This document shows, piece by piece, positions 1 through 8,345 of a stretch of 64,000 nucleotides of DNA. Each line of letters opens with the position of its first letter. Position 1 is the stretch's first letter. The notes under the pieces are model-generated. The model saw only the letters and a program-made list of their open reading frames with translations, made no database searches and was not told the DNA's origin. This stretch comes from a bacterium HR33. GTDB lineage: Bacteria; Gemmatimonadota; Gemmatimonadetes; Gemmatimonadales; GWC2-71-9. The DNA lies in NCBI GenBank assembly GCA_002923375.1, contig BEIJ01000001.1, positions 868,001 through 932,000 on the forward strand. Reading direction: 5' to 3'. Position numbers and translations under genes: made by a program.

Positions 1-4
1 GACC

Positions 5-571
5 GTGGCCGCCGCGGCGGCCGCCGCTCTGGTGGGCGTCCTGCTGGGACGCTCCGGCGAATCGTCAGCCTCCGGCGCCGCCGCTGGCGGGTTTGCGGCC
101 TCGGGTGGTGCCCCCATGGCCACGACCGACATCTCCAGCATGACGCCCCGGGAACGCGCCGATAGGCTGTTCGACCGAATCATGCGCGCCGCCGCCAGGG
201 GGGACACCGGAGAGATCGAGTTCTTCACCCCCATGGCCCTCCAGGCTTACGCGCTCCTGGACCAACTGGATGCCGACGCCCGCTACCACATCGGTTTGAT
301 CCAAGCCGAAGCCGGCAACCTGGACGCTACGCTGGCGCAGGCGGATTCCATCGAGCGCACCTGGCCCGGACACCTGTTCGGCGGAATGCTCCGCGCCGAG
401 GTGGCCAGGCGCAGGGGGCAAAGCTCGGAACTTCGGCGCTGGTACCGCTGGTTCCTGGAGCGCTACGAGCGGGAGCAGGCCAGCGGAAAACCCGAGTACT
501 CGGACCATCGTACCGCGCTGGAAGCCTTCCGCAATGACGCTCTGGCCAATACCGGAGGGACGGAGAGGTGA
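5..571 (+). CDS. TPR-like membrane-anchored protein, 5' end cut by window
   Basis: The reading frame is open to the left edge, so the GTG at 5 may not be the true start and the protein is probably longer. The visible part begins with an Ala/Val/Leu-rich hydrophobic stretch that looks like a transmembrane segment, then a low-complexity Ser/Gly/Ala linker, then about 130 residues of helices spaced like TPR units (for example ALLDQLDADARYHIGLIQAEAGN). This suggests a single-pass protein with a soluble helical repeat domain for protein binding. Its stop overlaps the start of the next gene (GTGA), so the two are translationally coupled. The specific function is unknown. Confidence 0.6.
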   Translation: MAAAAAAALVGVLLGRSGESSASGAAAGGFAASGGAPMATTDISSMTPRERADRLFDRIMRAAARGDTGEIEFFTPMALQAYALLDQLDADARYHIGLIQAEAGNLDATLAQADSIERTWPGHLFGGMLRAEVARRRGQSSELRRWYRWFLERYEREQASGKPEYSDHRTALEAFRNDALANTGGTER

Positions 572-1425
572 AGTCCGCGCCGGCCGTAACGATCACCCTG
601 GCCCACAGTCCCGACGCCGACGACGCGTTCATGTTCTACGCTCTGGCCCGGGGGAAGATTCCCACCGGGGATCGCCATTACCGCCATGAGCTGGCCGACA
701 TAGAAACCCTCAACCGCCGCGCCTTGCAAGGCGAGCTCGAGGTCACCGCCGTCTCGGTTCACACCCTGGCGCACGTGGCGGAGCGGTACGCGGTGCTCTC
801 GCACGGAGCGTCCGTGGGCGAGAGCTACGGGCCGCGTCTGGTGGCTGCCCGGCCCGCTCCTTCGAACCCCAGAATGGGGCTCGCCGGACTGAAAGTAGCA
901 GTGCCGGGAACGCTCACCACCGCCTACTTGGCCCTGAGGCTCTACCAGCCGCAGTTCGAAGCGGTGGTGATCCCTTTCGATCGGATAGAAGAAGCGGTTC
1001 TGGAGAGGAGAGTGGATGCGGGACTGCTGATTCACGAAGGCCAGCTCACCTACGCCGATCGCGGGCTGCATCTGTGGGCCGATCTCGGAGAGTGGTGGCA
1101 GGAGGAGACCGGCCTTCCTTTGCCGCTGGGTGTGAACGTGGCGCGGAGCGACTTGGGAGCGGAGTTGATCGAGGCCGTAGCCGCCGATCTCAAGGCCAGC
1201 ATCGCCTACGCCTTGGAGCATCGGGATGAAGCTCTGGAATACGCCCTCGGCTTCGCCCGCGGTTTGGACCGGTCGCGGGCCGATCGGTTCGTGGGTATGT
1301 ATGTGAACCACTTCACCCTGGATCTGGGCGAGCGCGGCCGGCGGGCGGTGGAGGCGCTGCTGGAGCGCGCCGCCGCTTCGGGACTGGCGCCCGCGGTGTC
1401 CAAGCTGGAGTTTATTGGAGCATAG
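568..1425 (+). CDS. mqnD: 1,4-dihydroxy-6-naphthoate synthase, menaquinone (futalosine) pathway
   Basis: The 285-residue protein matches the MqnA/MqnD family, a periplasmic-binding-protein fold used as an enzyme. The N-terminal signature HSPDADDAFMFYAL and the later VAVPGTLTTAYLAL and DAGLLIHEGQLTY segments are typical of MqnD, which converts cyclic dehypoxanthinylfutalosine to 1,4-dihydroxy-6-naphthoate in the cytoplasm. The length is normal for the family. GTG is the start and overlaps the preceding stop. It implies menaquinone made by the futalosine route; no other mqn gene is visible here. MqnA (chorismate dehydratase) is the closest alternative, but the HSPDADDAF motif favours MqnD. Confidence 0.85.
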   Translation: MKSAPAVTITLAHSPDADDAFMFYALARGKIPTGDRHYRHELADIETLNRRALQGELEVTAVSVHTLAHVAERYAVLSHGASVGESYGPRLVAARPAPSNPRMGLAGLKVAVPGTLTTAYLALRLYQPQFEAVVIPFDRIEEAVLERRVDAGLLIHEGQLTYADRGLHLWADLGEWWQEETGLPLPLGVNVARSDLGAELIEAVAADLKASIAYALEHRDEALEYALGFARGLDRSRADRFVGMYVNHFTLDLGERGRRAVEALLERAAASGLAPAVSKLEFIGA

Positions 1426-1507
1426 TGCTATTTAGGGAGAACATCGTGTCCGCGAGAAGCGCTCTCTGCACGGGTAGCATCGTCGAGCGCGCCCTGGAGG
1501 GTTGGAA

Positions 1508-2587
1508 GTGATCGAGTCCGGCTCCGGTGCGCCGGTTAAAATCCTGGTAGTGGACGACGACGAGGGAGTCCGCCGGGCCCTGGCCCGCTTCCTCTCGGGC
1601 CGAGGTTACCAGGTGGAAACCGCGGCGGACGGCCGGCAAGCCCTGGAGAAGCTCAAGGGCGACGGGATTTCCCTCATGCTCCTCGACATCCGCATGCCGG
1701 GGATGAGCGGGATCGACGTGGTGCCCGACGCCTTGGAGATCAATCCCGACCTGGCGATCATCATGCTCTCGGCGCTCACCGACGCCACCAGCGCCGCCAT
1801 CTGCATGCAGCGCGGTGCCATGGACTATCTCACCAAGCCGATCGAGCTCACCGATCTGGGCAATGCGGTCGAACGCGCCCTGAAGAAGCGGGATACCATG
1901 ATCCAGAGCCGGCAGATCTCCGACTGGCTCAAGGAGGAGATCCGCCACCGCACCGAGGAGCTCGAGCGGGAGCGGCAGAAGCTGGAGCAGCTGAACGTTG
2001 CGACCCTGGAGGCGCTGATCAACGCGCTGGAGGCCAAGGACCGTTACTTAAGCGGCCATTCGGCGCGGGTTTCCGCCCTGGCGGCCACCATCGCCCACGA
2101 GATGGGCCTGCCGGAAGACGAGGTGGAGCGGGTGCGGATGGCTGGGCGGCTTCACGATCTGGGCAAGATCGGAATCCGCGAAGAGGTGCTCAACAAGCAG
2201 GGGGCGCTTACCCCGGAAGAATATCGGCACGTGCAGGAGCACGTGGTGATCGGATCGCAGATCCTGGCCCCGCTCAAGCATCTTGGATCCGTGGTCGATT
2301 ATGTCCGCGGGCACCACGAGCACTGGGACGGCACCGGCTATCCCGACGGCCTGGCGGGCGAGGCTATTCCCCTGGGCGCGCGGATCATCTGTGCCGCCGA
2401 GATTTACGACGCTCTCACCACTTCGCGTCCTTATCAGGAACCCATGACTCCCGAGCAGGCCGTGGAGCGGATGCGCTCCCTTGCCGGGACGGTGATCGAT
2501 CCCAAGGTGATGGAGGCGTTGAGCCGGGCGGTCGAGCGGCGCAAGACTCTGGTCTTTATTGACGAAGACGAGGCTCCCCGCATATAG
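1508..2587 (+). CDS. Response regulator with HD-GYP output domain (probable c-di-GMP phosphodiesterase)
   Basis: The N-terminal receiver domain (residues about 8-125) has the acidic pair DDDE, the phosphoacceptor Asp near residue 60 in LLDIRMPG, and the conserved Lys in YLTKPIEL. A helical linker about 40 residues long and rich in Glu/Arg follows. The C-terminal domain carries the HD pair in GRLHDLGKIG (around residues 216-217) and the HD-GYP signature HHEHWDGTGYPDGL, as in metal-dependent cyclic-di-GMP phosphodiesterases. I chose GTG at 1508 because GGAGGG lies six bases before it; a TTG at 1502 abuts that ribosome site and is less likely. No cognate histidine kinase is adjacent. Confidence 0.85.
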   Translation: MIESGSGAPVKILVVDDDEGVRRALARFLSGRGYQVETAADGRQALEKLKGDGISLMLLDIRMPGMSGIDVVPDALEINPDLAIIMLSALTDATSAAICMQRGAMDYLTKPIELTDLGNAVERALKKRDTMIQSRQISDWLKEEIRHRTEELERERQKLEQLNVATLEALINALEAKDRYLSGHSARVSALAATIAHEMGLPEDEVERVRMAGRLHDLGKIGIREEVLNKQGALTPEEYRHVQEHVVIGSQILAPLKHLGSVVDYVRGHHEHWDGTGYPDGLAGEAIPLGARIICAAEIYDALTTSRPYQEPMTPEQAVERMRSLAGTVIDPKVMEALSRAVERRKTLVFIDEDEAPRI

Positions 2588-3584
2588 CAGCACTCTTTTC
2601 GGCCTCGCGTGGGCGGCACTCCTGTGCTCTTGCTCCGGGCCGCCCCGCTGGGTGGCGGTGTCGCTGCCGGAAGAAAAAGAGATTCTGGTGTTGGACGGCG
2701 ATCTCAGCGCCGGCGGCACTCTTCCGTTCATCCTGCCGCCCGGTCTTCTGGCGTTCGGGCCCGATGGTGCCGGTATCGCGGTGTTGTTGGAGCTCCATCC
2801 CGGGGAGTTCTCCGCGGTGCTGGTCCCCAGAACCGGAGGTTTCACTGCAGTCTCCGCCCCTTTCCCCGACACTGTGCGGCAGGCCCTTTTCTCCCGCGAC
2901 GGCAGGTCCCTCTACCTTCTGGTAGCCGGCCCTCGCGGAGGGCTCTCGGTGGTGGATTTGGCGAGCCTGGCGGAGAGCAGGCGCCTTAAGGTGTGCGCCG
3001 ATCCCGCGGCGCTCGACGTCATGCGGGATGGCCGCCGGGCTTTTCTCTTGTGCGCGGCGGGCGAGGTGGCTGGAGCGGGCGAGGTCGCCGAAATAGATCT
3101 GGAGCTGGGTATAGTGGTGCGGAAGCAGCCGCTCCGTGACTCCTGCGGCGCGCGGGGGTTTTTTCTCTCCTCCAGCGAGACGGCGCTGCTGGTGTGGTGT
3201 GCGGCGGCGGGGCAGCTTTTGATCTTGGACCGGGTGACTCTGGCGCCGTTCGATTCGGTAGCCGCGGAGCCGGGGGAGGCCACTCTGGTCTCGTTGCGGG
3301 GCGGCGGGATGGCGGGGGTGCTATACCGCGATCCTCCGCGCCTGGGATTGATCGACCTCGGCGCGCGGGCGGTGGTAGGGAGCGAGGTTTTGGAAGATAC
3401 GGTTCTCGCCGCTTCGGTTTCGGCGGGCGGGCGTTTCCTTTACCTCGCGGGAGTCTCGCGCTTGGCCCGGTTCGACGTAAGAAGCCGGCGGATCGATCGC
3501 AGTATCCAGCTTCCCGGGCGGCCTGGGGGAATGGCCCTCTGGCCGGGCGATTGGGAATCCAAGATGCGCTGGTTTTTTCGTTGA
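2559..3584 (+). CDS. Putative lipoprotein with beta-propeller-like repeats
   Basis: The N-terminus has a hydrophobic signal stretch ending in a cysteine-containing motif (LFGLAWAALLCSC), suggesting lipoprotein export. The remaining ~310 residues show repeating segments such as FSRDGRSLYLLVAG, VDLASLAESRRL and FLYLAGVSRLARFDVRSR, the pattern of YVTN/WD-like propeller blades. It overlaps the end of the HD-GYP gene by 29 bases and so is probably co-transcribed with it. The start is a TTG within the previous gene; no better in-frame start precedes the signal sequence. No catalytic motif is seen. Confidence 0.6.
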   Translation: MTKTRLPAYSSTLFGLAWAALLCSCSGPPRWVAVSLPEEKEILVLDGDLSAGGTLPFILPPGLLAFGPDGAGIAVLLELHPGEFSAVLVPRTGGFTAVSAPFPDTVRQALFSRDGRSLYLLVAGPRGGLSVVDLASLAESRRLKVCADPAALDVMRDGRRAFLLCAAGEVAGAGEVAEIDLELGIVVRKQPLRDSCGARGFFLSSSETALLVWCAAAGQLLILDRVTLAPFDSVAAEPGEATLVSLRGGGMAGVLYRDPPRLGLIDLGARAVVGSEVLEDTVLAASVSAGGRFLYLAGVSRLARFDVRSRRIDRSIQLPGRPGGMALWPGDWESKMRWFFR

Positions 3585-3592
3585 GTTGCCGG

Positions 3593-4021
3593 TCAGGGCC
3601 AGCGTTTCAGTCTTCCCACTCTGGAGGTGGTGATAGATTCCGCCGCCGATCCGCGCCGGAACACCAGTTTAGTGTTGGCGGCTCCCCAGCCTACCCCGGT
3701 GGGATGGATTCGGATCACCGCGCGGGAGGTGGAGAGTTTGACCTTGTGGCGTGCCGGTCCGGGCCAGACCATGAAGGTCGAGTCTTTGGGTCCCTCGAAG
3801 GTGGCGCGGAGGGAGTCTTGGGTGAATTCCAGGCGTACCCGTTGGGAGTGGAAGATGGCGGCCATTCGGGCGCGCTGGTAGAAGCTCATAGCTTCTCGGC
3901 TTGCCCGGCCTACCGCCAGGCGGTCCAGTGTGCCCCCGAGTTTGGGGAGGGCCAGGGCTGTCAGGGCGCCGATGATGCCCAGCACGATGGTCAGCTCGAC
4001 CAGGGTGAGCCCGCGCTGCAT
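3593..4021 (-). CDS. Type II secretion/type IV pilus pseudopilin, GspH/FimT-like
   Basis: The protein has 142 residues and starts with a class III prepilin signature: a very short leader, Gly at the cleavage site, then LTLVELTIVLGIIGALTALALP with Glu at mature position 5. This hydrophobic helix is the part inserted in the membrane and packed in the pilus core. The soluble C-terminal part (SFYQRARMAAIFHSQRVRLEF) fits the GspH/FimT minor pseudopilin family. It is convergent with the upstream lipoprotein gene, with its stop 9 bases from that gene's stop, and stands alone without other pilus genes in view. Confidence 0.75.
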   Translation of the reverse strand: MQRGLTLVELTIVLGIIGALTALALPKLGGTLDRLAVGRASREAMSFYQRARMAAIFHSQRVRLEFTQDSLRATFEGPKDSTFMVWPGPARHKVKLSTSRAVIRIHPTGVGWGAANTKLVFRRGSAAESITTSRVGRLKRWP

Positions 4022-4265
4022 AGGTGAACGGTGTCACAGCGCGGGGTAGGGGACATAACCCAAGTTGTGCGGTACGGATCCTAATCTCGCGTGCCTGCGG
4101 GTTGCTGTTGGTTGCGGGGTGCTGGCACGCAAGATGCGGGTTTTTTTTCGGGTTCGGGGTTCAGGGTTTTGACAGCGGCCCTTGCCGCCGGGCGCCCGGC
4201 GGGCCATACTTTCGGAGCCCTGGAATCCACGTTTTAGGAACGTTGCAGAAGCGAGGTGAAGCACC

Positions 4266-5573
4266 GTGGCACGCAGTGCTAAGAGACGCGAGAAGGTAGC
4301 GGTGATGGATGCCGGTTTTTCCGAGTCCGAGGAGGTCTTCCGGACCTGGATGCACGAGCCGTTCTTGGAGCACATGGCGGATCAGCGTTACCGGGAGCGG
4401 GGGGCGTACACCCTGGGTGCGTTTTTGGTGATGCGCCTGGTGGATCGCTATGTGGTGGAGGCGGGTTACAATCATCCGGAGGCTCTGGCGTACCAGGAGA
4501 ACTCCACTTTGGAGTACGTTTTGAAGCTCGATCAGGACGACCCTGAGGTGGGTCATCTGATGGAGTTGATCAGGGTATCCAATCAGGTGCGGATGGGGGG
4601 GAAGAGGAAGTTGTTGTGGGCGCCGCTTCTGGCCTATGCTTACTGGTTGGAGCAGGAGTTGAGGTTGAAGGAGGCGTTGGATGTGGTGGAGACCGCCATG
4701 CGGATGGATGACGGCACCGCTTCGGAGAAGGTGGTGGCGGCGTTTCTCCAGCAGGCTCGGATTTTGCGCTTGATGGGTTATTTCGATTTGGCGCGGGAGT
4801 CGTACAAGGATGCGCGGGAGCGTGCCGAGGCGATGGGTGACACGCATGGCGTGTTGTTGAGTCGGATCGGTGATGCGATCGTTTTGCGGCAGAAGGGGAA
4901 TCTCCCCGCTTCGGAGCGGGCGTTGCGGGAGGTGTTGAAGGATGCGGAGCGGTTGGGTGATCGGGATGCCCAGGCGAGGGCGCATCATGATTTGGGCGGT
5001 GCAATCCTTTTGATGCACCGGACAACGGAAGCGGTGGAGCACCTGTTCGCGGCATTTGAGTTGTACGAGCACTGGGAGGACAAGTTCCGCGCACTCTCGG
5101 ATCTCGGCGAGGCGCTGCGCAGACAAGGGCGATACCTGGCAGCGAGAAACGCGTTCCTGGCAGTAGTCCGCCGGGGCGCACCTCGACAGGTAAGTAGTCG
5201 GTCTATGATATCTCTCATGGAAGTATCGGCTTTGCTCAAAGATCCCCTGGAGTTTGCGAGGTGGAGAAGCGAGATTGAGCGAATAGAGGAGGAGCTGCCT
5301 CCCGAGCATCGGGCAGATTTCTATTTGCAACTTGGTATTGGGTACTCCCGGTTCCGTAACGTGCGCAAAGCGATCCCCGCGTTGCAGCAAGCTCTTGAGA
5401 TAGCGAAAACCTGGGGGTTGGAAACCTACGTTGCCCTTACACAACGGGCAACGTTGGACCTAAAGAAGGGTTCGATCGCACAGCCGGGCGAACCTGACCC
5501 GGCAGTAGCGACCGAACCTGAGGCTGAACTTAAAAGAATTGAAGAGGCGCTTAGCGAGCTTGCTGCGGCGTGA
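4266..5573 (+). CDS. TPR-repeat cytosolic protein
   Basis: This 435-residue protein without signal peptide is almost entirely helical, with TPR-type units through residues ~130-380 (for example ARILRLMGYFDLARESYKDARERAEAMGD and ALREVLKDAERLGDRDAQARAHHDLGGAI). The first ~80 residues form a different helical region with no clear HTH motif. Such proteins bind peptides or partner proteins. It starts at GTG after an AGGTGA-type site. The tiny lipopeptide gene at 5584-5715 lies tail to tail with it, which recalls TPR receptor/peptide pairs, but that is inference only. Confidence 0.6.
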   Translation: MARSAKRREKVAVMDAGFSESEEVFRTWMHEPFLEHMADQRYRERGAYTLGAFLVMRLVDRYVVEAGYNHPEALAYQENSTLEYVLKLDQDDPEVGHLMELIRVSNQVRMGGKRKLLWAPLLAYAYWLEQELRLKEALDVVETAMRMDDGTASEKVVAAFLQQARILRLMGYFDLARESYKDARERAEAMGDTHGVLLSRIGDAIVLRQKGNLPASERALREVLKDAERLGDRDAQARAHHDLGGAILLMHRTTEAVEHLFAAFELYEHWEDKFRALSDLGEALRRQGRYLAARNAFLAVVRRGAPRQVSSRSMISLMEVSALLKDPLEFARWRSEIERIEEELPPEHRADFYLQLGIGYSRFRNVRKAIPALQQALEIAKTWGLETYVALTQRATLDLKKGSIAQPGEPDPAVATEPEAELKRIEEALSELAAA

Positions 5574-5583
5574 AAAGCACTTG

Positions 5584-5715
5584 TTAGGAGCACGTGTTTG
5601 AGCCTTGGACGCCGCCGCAATCCGCACGCGGACCGGAAACATCGGCACAGGCGGTGGCACCGACAGCGACGGAAACGAGCAAGACCATGAGAGCATAGCG
5701 AATGCGACGCGACAT
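5584..5715 (-). CDS. Small lipopeptide gene (43 aa)
   Basis: On the minus strand AGGAGG lies 7 bases before an ATG that opens a 43-codon frame. The product has basic residues MSRRIR, a hydrophobic run (YALMVLLVSVAVG) and a lipobox-like ATAC, then about 20 polar residues with two further cysteines (ADCGG and NTCS). This is a complete signal-II-type leader on a mature peptide of only ~21 residues. It lies 10 bases from the stop of the TPR gene in convergent orientation. No family is recognised. The strong ribosome site and coherent leader are the reasons for calling it real. Confidence 0.55.
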   Translation of the reverse strand: MSRRIRYALMVLLVSVAVGATACADVSGPRADCGGVQGSNTCS

Positions 5716-5809
5716 AAGAGTTCCTCCTGGAATCCAGTTTGCCTAGACGGGTGAACCTCGAACCAACGGGCACCAAAATGGAATCCAGAGGAGCAACCGA
5801 ATAGTGCAC

Positions 5810-5841
5810 TTTTGGGACATCATAGGGCGTTTTTGGGACAT
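5810..5841 (+). promoter_or_regulatory. Pair of 11-bp direct repeats, 21 bp apart, before the HTH regulator
   Basis: TTTTGGGACAT occurs at 5810-5820 and again at 5831-5841, exactly 21 bp (two helical turns) apart. The second copy ends two bases before the ATG of the following AraC-like gene. Same-face direct repeats at this spacing are typical of activator or autoregulator sites. No -10/-35 pair is convincing. Confidence 0.45.
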
Positions 5842-5843
5842 TC

Positions 5844-6644
5844 ATGCTGGTTCTAGCGGCGGTCCGGCCTGTACTCGTCGGGCGCCTGCGCCACGCCGCA
5901 GGCTGCCGGTTCCAATTCCTGCCCGCCCAGGGCTGGGACGCCGCCATCCAAGCAGTCCTCCGACAACCGGTGGAACTGGCCGTGGTGGACCCCGCCCTGG
6001 AAGGACCACCCCGAGCCCACGGGATCGAACGGATGAGAGTCCTCTTCCCCTCCCTCCCGGTCATCCTGTACACCGCCACCGGACCGGAAATGGCCCCGGT
6101 ACTCCTCAGACTGGGACGCTGCGGCGTGAGAGAAGTCATAGTCGAAGGCCACGACGACCACCCCAGACGCCTGGCCGACGTCCTGGTATCGGAAGCCGCC
6201 CACGCCGTCTCCCGACGGCTCATCGAAGCGATCAGCGACCTTCTGGAAGGGTTCCCGGGAGAACTCCGCTGGGCCATAGAAACGATCCTCCGAGAACCGG
6301 CCAGCACCCACACGGTAAAAGCCCTCGCCCAACGGGCCGGAATGGACCGCCGCACCTGCGTCCGCTGGTTCGCCAAGGCGAACCTGCCACCGCCCAGCAC
6401 CATGCTCACCGCACTACGGGTGATCTACGCCCACCGGCTCCTGCAAGACCCGGGATACACCGTGGAAGACGTGGCCACCAAACTGGGCTACGCCCAAACC
6501 CGCTCTTTCGCCCAAAACGTGAAAGAAGTGTTCGGACTAACACCGGCCCAGCTCCGCGTGAGCCTGAGCCCGGAAGAGGCGCTCGAAATGGTCCGCGAGC
6601 GCTACTTCAGCCGTAAACCGCTGGTTCTAGTGAAGGTGTCATGA
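5844..6644 (+). CDS. Transcription regulator with degenerate receiver-like domain and AraC-type HTH
   Basis: The 266-residue protein has an N-terminal ~120 residues of alternating strands and helices (VELAVVDPAL, LPVILYTATGP) resembling a receiver fold, with a single Asp in the expected position and no clear acidic pair. The C-terminal ~100 residues contain two HTH units: VKALAQRAGMDRRTCVRWF, then YTVEDVATKLGYAQTRSFAQNVKEVFGLTPAQLR, the AraC/XylS recognition pattern. It overlaps by four bases the next gene, a stand-alone receiver protein, suggesting they act together. The paired direct repeats before its start may be its own binding site. Confidence 0.65.
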   Translation: MLVLAAVRPVLVGRLRHAAGCRFQFLPAQGWDAAIQAVLRQPVELAVVDPALEGPPRAHGIERMRVLFPSLPVILYTATGPEMAPVLLRLGRCGVREVIVEGHDDHPRRLADVLVSEAAHAVSRRLIEAISDLLEGFPGELRWAIETILREPASTHTVKALAQRAGMDRRTCVRWFAKANLPPPSTMLTALRVIYAHRLLQDPGYTVEDVATKLGYAQTRSFAQNVKEVFGLTPAQLRVSLSPEEALEMVRERYFSRKPLVLVKVS

Positions 6645-7051
6645 TGAAACCGCTCAAGATACTCATCGTCGAAGACGAAGCCGCCATCCGCCGGGCCATG
6701 CAACGGATGCTCAGCCGGATGGGACACGAAATCCTGCTCGCCGCCAACGGCGAGGAAGCCGCCCAACTGCTCCGCTCCCATACACCCGATGTCATCCTCA
6801 TGGACCTCAGAATGCCGGGAATGCCGGGAGAAACCCTCTACCACCTGATCGCAGGACAGTACCCCAAACTGAAGTCCCGCGTCATCGTGATGACCGGCGA
6901 CCCCGAAGCCGAAGAACACTACGAGTGGCTGGAACTCAACCAGCTGCCCGTACTGATGAAACCGTTCGAATTCTCCCAACTCGAAGCCTTGCTCCGAGCC
7001 CTCTTCGCCGGCCAGGAGGAGCAAGAACAACAGGACAACCACCAGGGCTGA
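6644..7051 (+). CDS. Single-domain response regulator (CheY-like receiver)
   Basis: The protein of about 135 residues is one receiver domain: acidic pair in IVEDEAAI, phosphoacceptor Asp in VILMDLRMPGMPGE, conserved Thr in IVMTGDPE and Lys in VLMKPFEF. The tail is Glu/Gln-rich. Two adjacent ATGs at 6641 and 6644 are both possible; either overlaps or abuts the upstream HTH gene's stop. With no output domain it likely signals by protein contact, perhaps to the AraC-like neighbour. The cognate kinase is not visible. Confidence 0.8.
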   Translation: MKPLKILIVEDEAAIRRAMQRMLSRMGHEILLAANGEEAAQLLRSHTPDVILMDLRMPGMPGETLYHLIAGQYPKLKSRVIVMTGDPEAEEHYEWLELNQLPVLMKPFEFSQLEALLRALFAGQEEQEQQDNHQG

Positions 7052-7057
7052 TCCCGC

Positions 7058-7729
7058 GTGACCGACTCGCTCGTCGCCCTCCGGGAGTACCGCCAACTGG
7101 CCCCCTGGAGCCTGCGGGATTTGGCCCGACTGAGCGCGGCGATACTGGAAGCCTCCGGAGTGCGGCCGGTGAACGCCGCCGCCAAAACCCTGCCCAACGA
7201 GCGAACCATCCGCTTCTACGTGAACCGCGGACTGGTCTCCCCGCCGGAAGGCAAAGGCAACGCCGCAGTCTATTCCTACCGGCACCTGCTCCAAATACTG
7301 GCCGTCAAGCTGCGGCAAATGGAAGGCGCCACCCTGGCCACCATAGCCCAGGAACTGAAAGAGATGAGCGGAGACGTGCTGGAACGACGAGTGGCGGCAA
7401 GCCTGGGAACCGCCCTACCCCCGCCCGTCGAACTGCCCCTCACCCTGGAAGACATTCCCTCCAGAGGCCGCGCCGGACGAGCCCTGCGAAGCTTCCTCGC
7501 CCGCAGAGCGAGCGAAGAAGAAACCCCGGAAAGCCGCAGCACCACCTGGCACCGAATCCCCGTAAGCCGGGGAGTGGAACTCCACCTGCAACAAGACCAC
7601 CCCCTGCTCCGCCGGGGAATCGACCACGAGGAAATCGCGGCAGCCATCAGGCTGAGCGTCACCCGACTCCTAGCCGAACGGGAACCGGAAAACGAAACCC
7701 TGGACCCGGCCACGCTACCCCAGGGCTGA
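7058..7729 (+). CDS. MerR-family transcription regulator
   Basis: In this 223-residue protein, NERTIRFYVNRGLVSPPEGKGNAAVYSYRHLLQILAVKLRQMEGATLATIAQEL (residues ~47-105) is the MerR winged HTH with its RFY-NRGL signature. The region downstream is not the usual coiled-coil plus cysteine effector domain but a Pro/Arg-rich linker followed by a second small region (HLQQDHPLLRRGIDHEEIAAAIRLSV). The start is GTG, 7 bases after the receiver gene's stop. It is followed at short distance by lemA, so it may control the lemA-htpX pair. Confidence 0.75.
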   Translation: MTDSLVALREYRQLAPWSLRDLARLSAAILEASGVRPVNAAAKTLPNERTIRFYVNRGLVSPPEGKGNAAVYSYRHLLQILAVKLRQMEGATLATIAQELKEMSGDVLERRVAASLGTALPPPVELPLTLEDIPSRGRAGRALRSFLARRASEEETPESRSTTWHRIPVSRGVELHLQQDHPLLRRGIDHEEIAAAIRLSVTRLLAEREPENETLDPATLPQG

Positions 7730-7751
7730 AACTTCACAACGGGAGAAAACC

Positions 7752-8339
7752 ATGACCTGGATCTTCCTGCTACTGCTCCTGGCAGCCGCCGTCTGGTTCA
7801 TCTCCGCATACAACGGGCTCATCCGGCTCAAAGGAGAAACCCTGAACGCCTGGAAACAGATCGACGTACAACTGAAAAGACGCCACGACCTGATACCCAA
7901 CCTGGTGGAAGCGGTGAAAGGAGCGATGGAGTTCGAGCGGGAAACCCTGGAAGCGGTAATCCAAGCCCGAAACCAAGCGGTAAAACTCCAGGCGGAAGCC
8001 GCACCCACCGGCGGGGTCAAAGCCCTAGCCGCAGCGGAAGCTCAACTCAACTCCGCCCTCTCGCGACTCGCCGTGGTGGTGGAACAGTACCCGCAACTCA
8101 GAGCCACCGGCAACATCGCCCAACTCCAGGAAGAACTCACCTCCACCGAGAACCGCGTGGCGTTCGCCCGGCAACTGTACAACGACACCGCCACCACCTA
8201 CAACGTGAAACAACAACAGTTCCCCTGGAACCTGGTCGCCCCCTGGGCCAAGGCGGAACCGGTGGAACTGTGGGAAATCACCGACGAGCGCGAACGCGAA
8301 GTCCCGCGAGTAAATCTCTCGACCAAACCGAAGGAGTAG
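7752..8339 (+). CDS. lemA: LemA family membrane protein
   Basis: The 195-residue protein has an N-terminal transmembrane helix (residues ~3-19), then the LemA signature YNGLIRLKGETLNAWKQIDVQLKRRHDLIPNLVEAVKG and the helical ENRVAFARQLYNDTATTYN region. LemA proteins are anchored by one helix with the domain on one face of the membrane, and are frequently encoded next to HtpX-like proteases, as here. The length is normal. GGGAG precedes the ATG at a normal distance. Confidence 0.9.
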   Translation: MTWIFLLLLLAAAVWFISAYNGLIRLKGETLNAWKQIDVQLKRRHDLIPNLVEAVKGAMEFERETLEAVIQARNQAVKLQAEAAPTGGVKALAAAEAQLNSALSRLAVVVEQYPQLRATGNIAQLQEELTSTENRVAFARQLYNDTATTYNVKQQQFPWNLVAPWAKAEPVELWEITDEREREVPRVNLSTKPKE

Positions 8340-8345
8340 CAAAGC

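Noticed and set aside
4169-4210. TTGACA at 4169 and CATACT at 4205 as a promoter for the TPR gene
   Set aside because: The spacing is 30 bases, far from the 16-18 needed, and no better -10 lies at the right distance.
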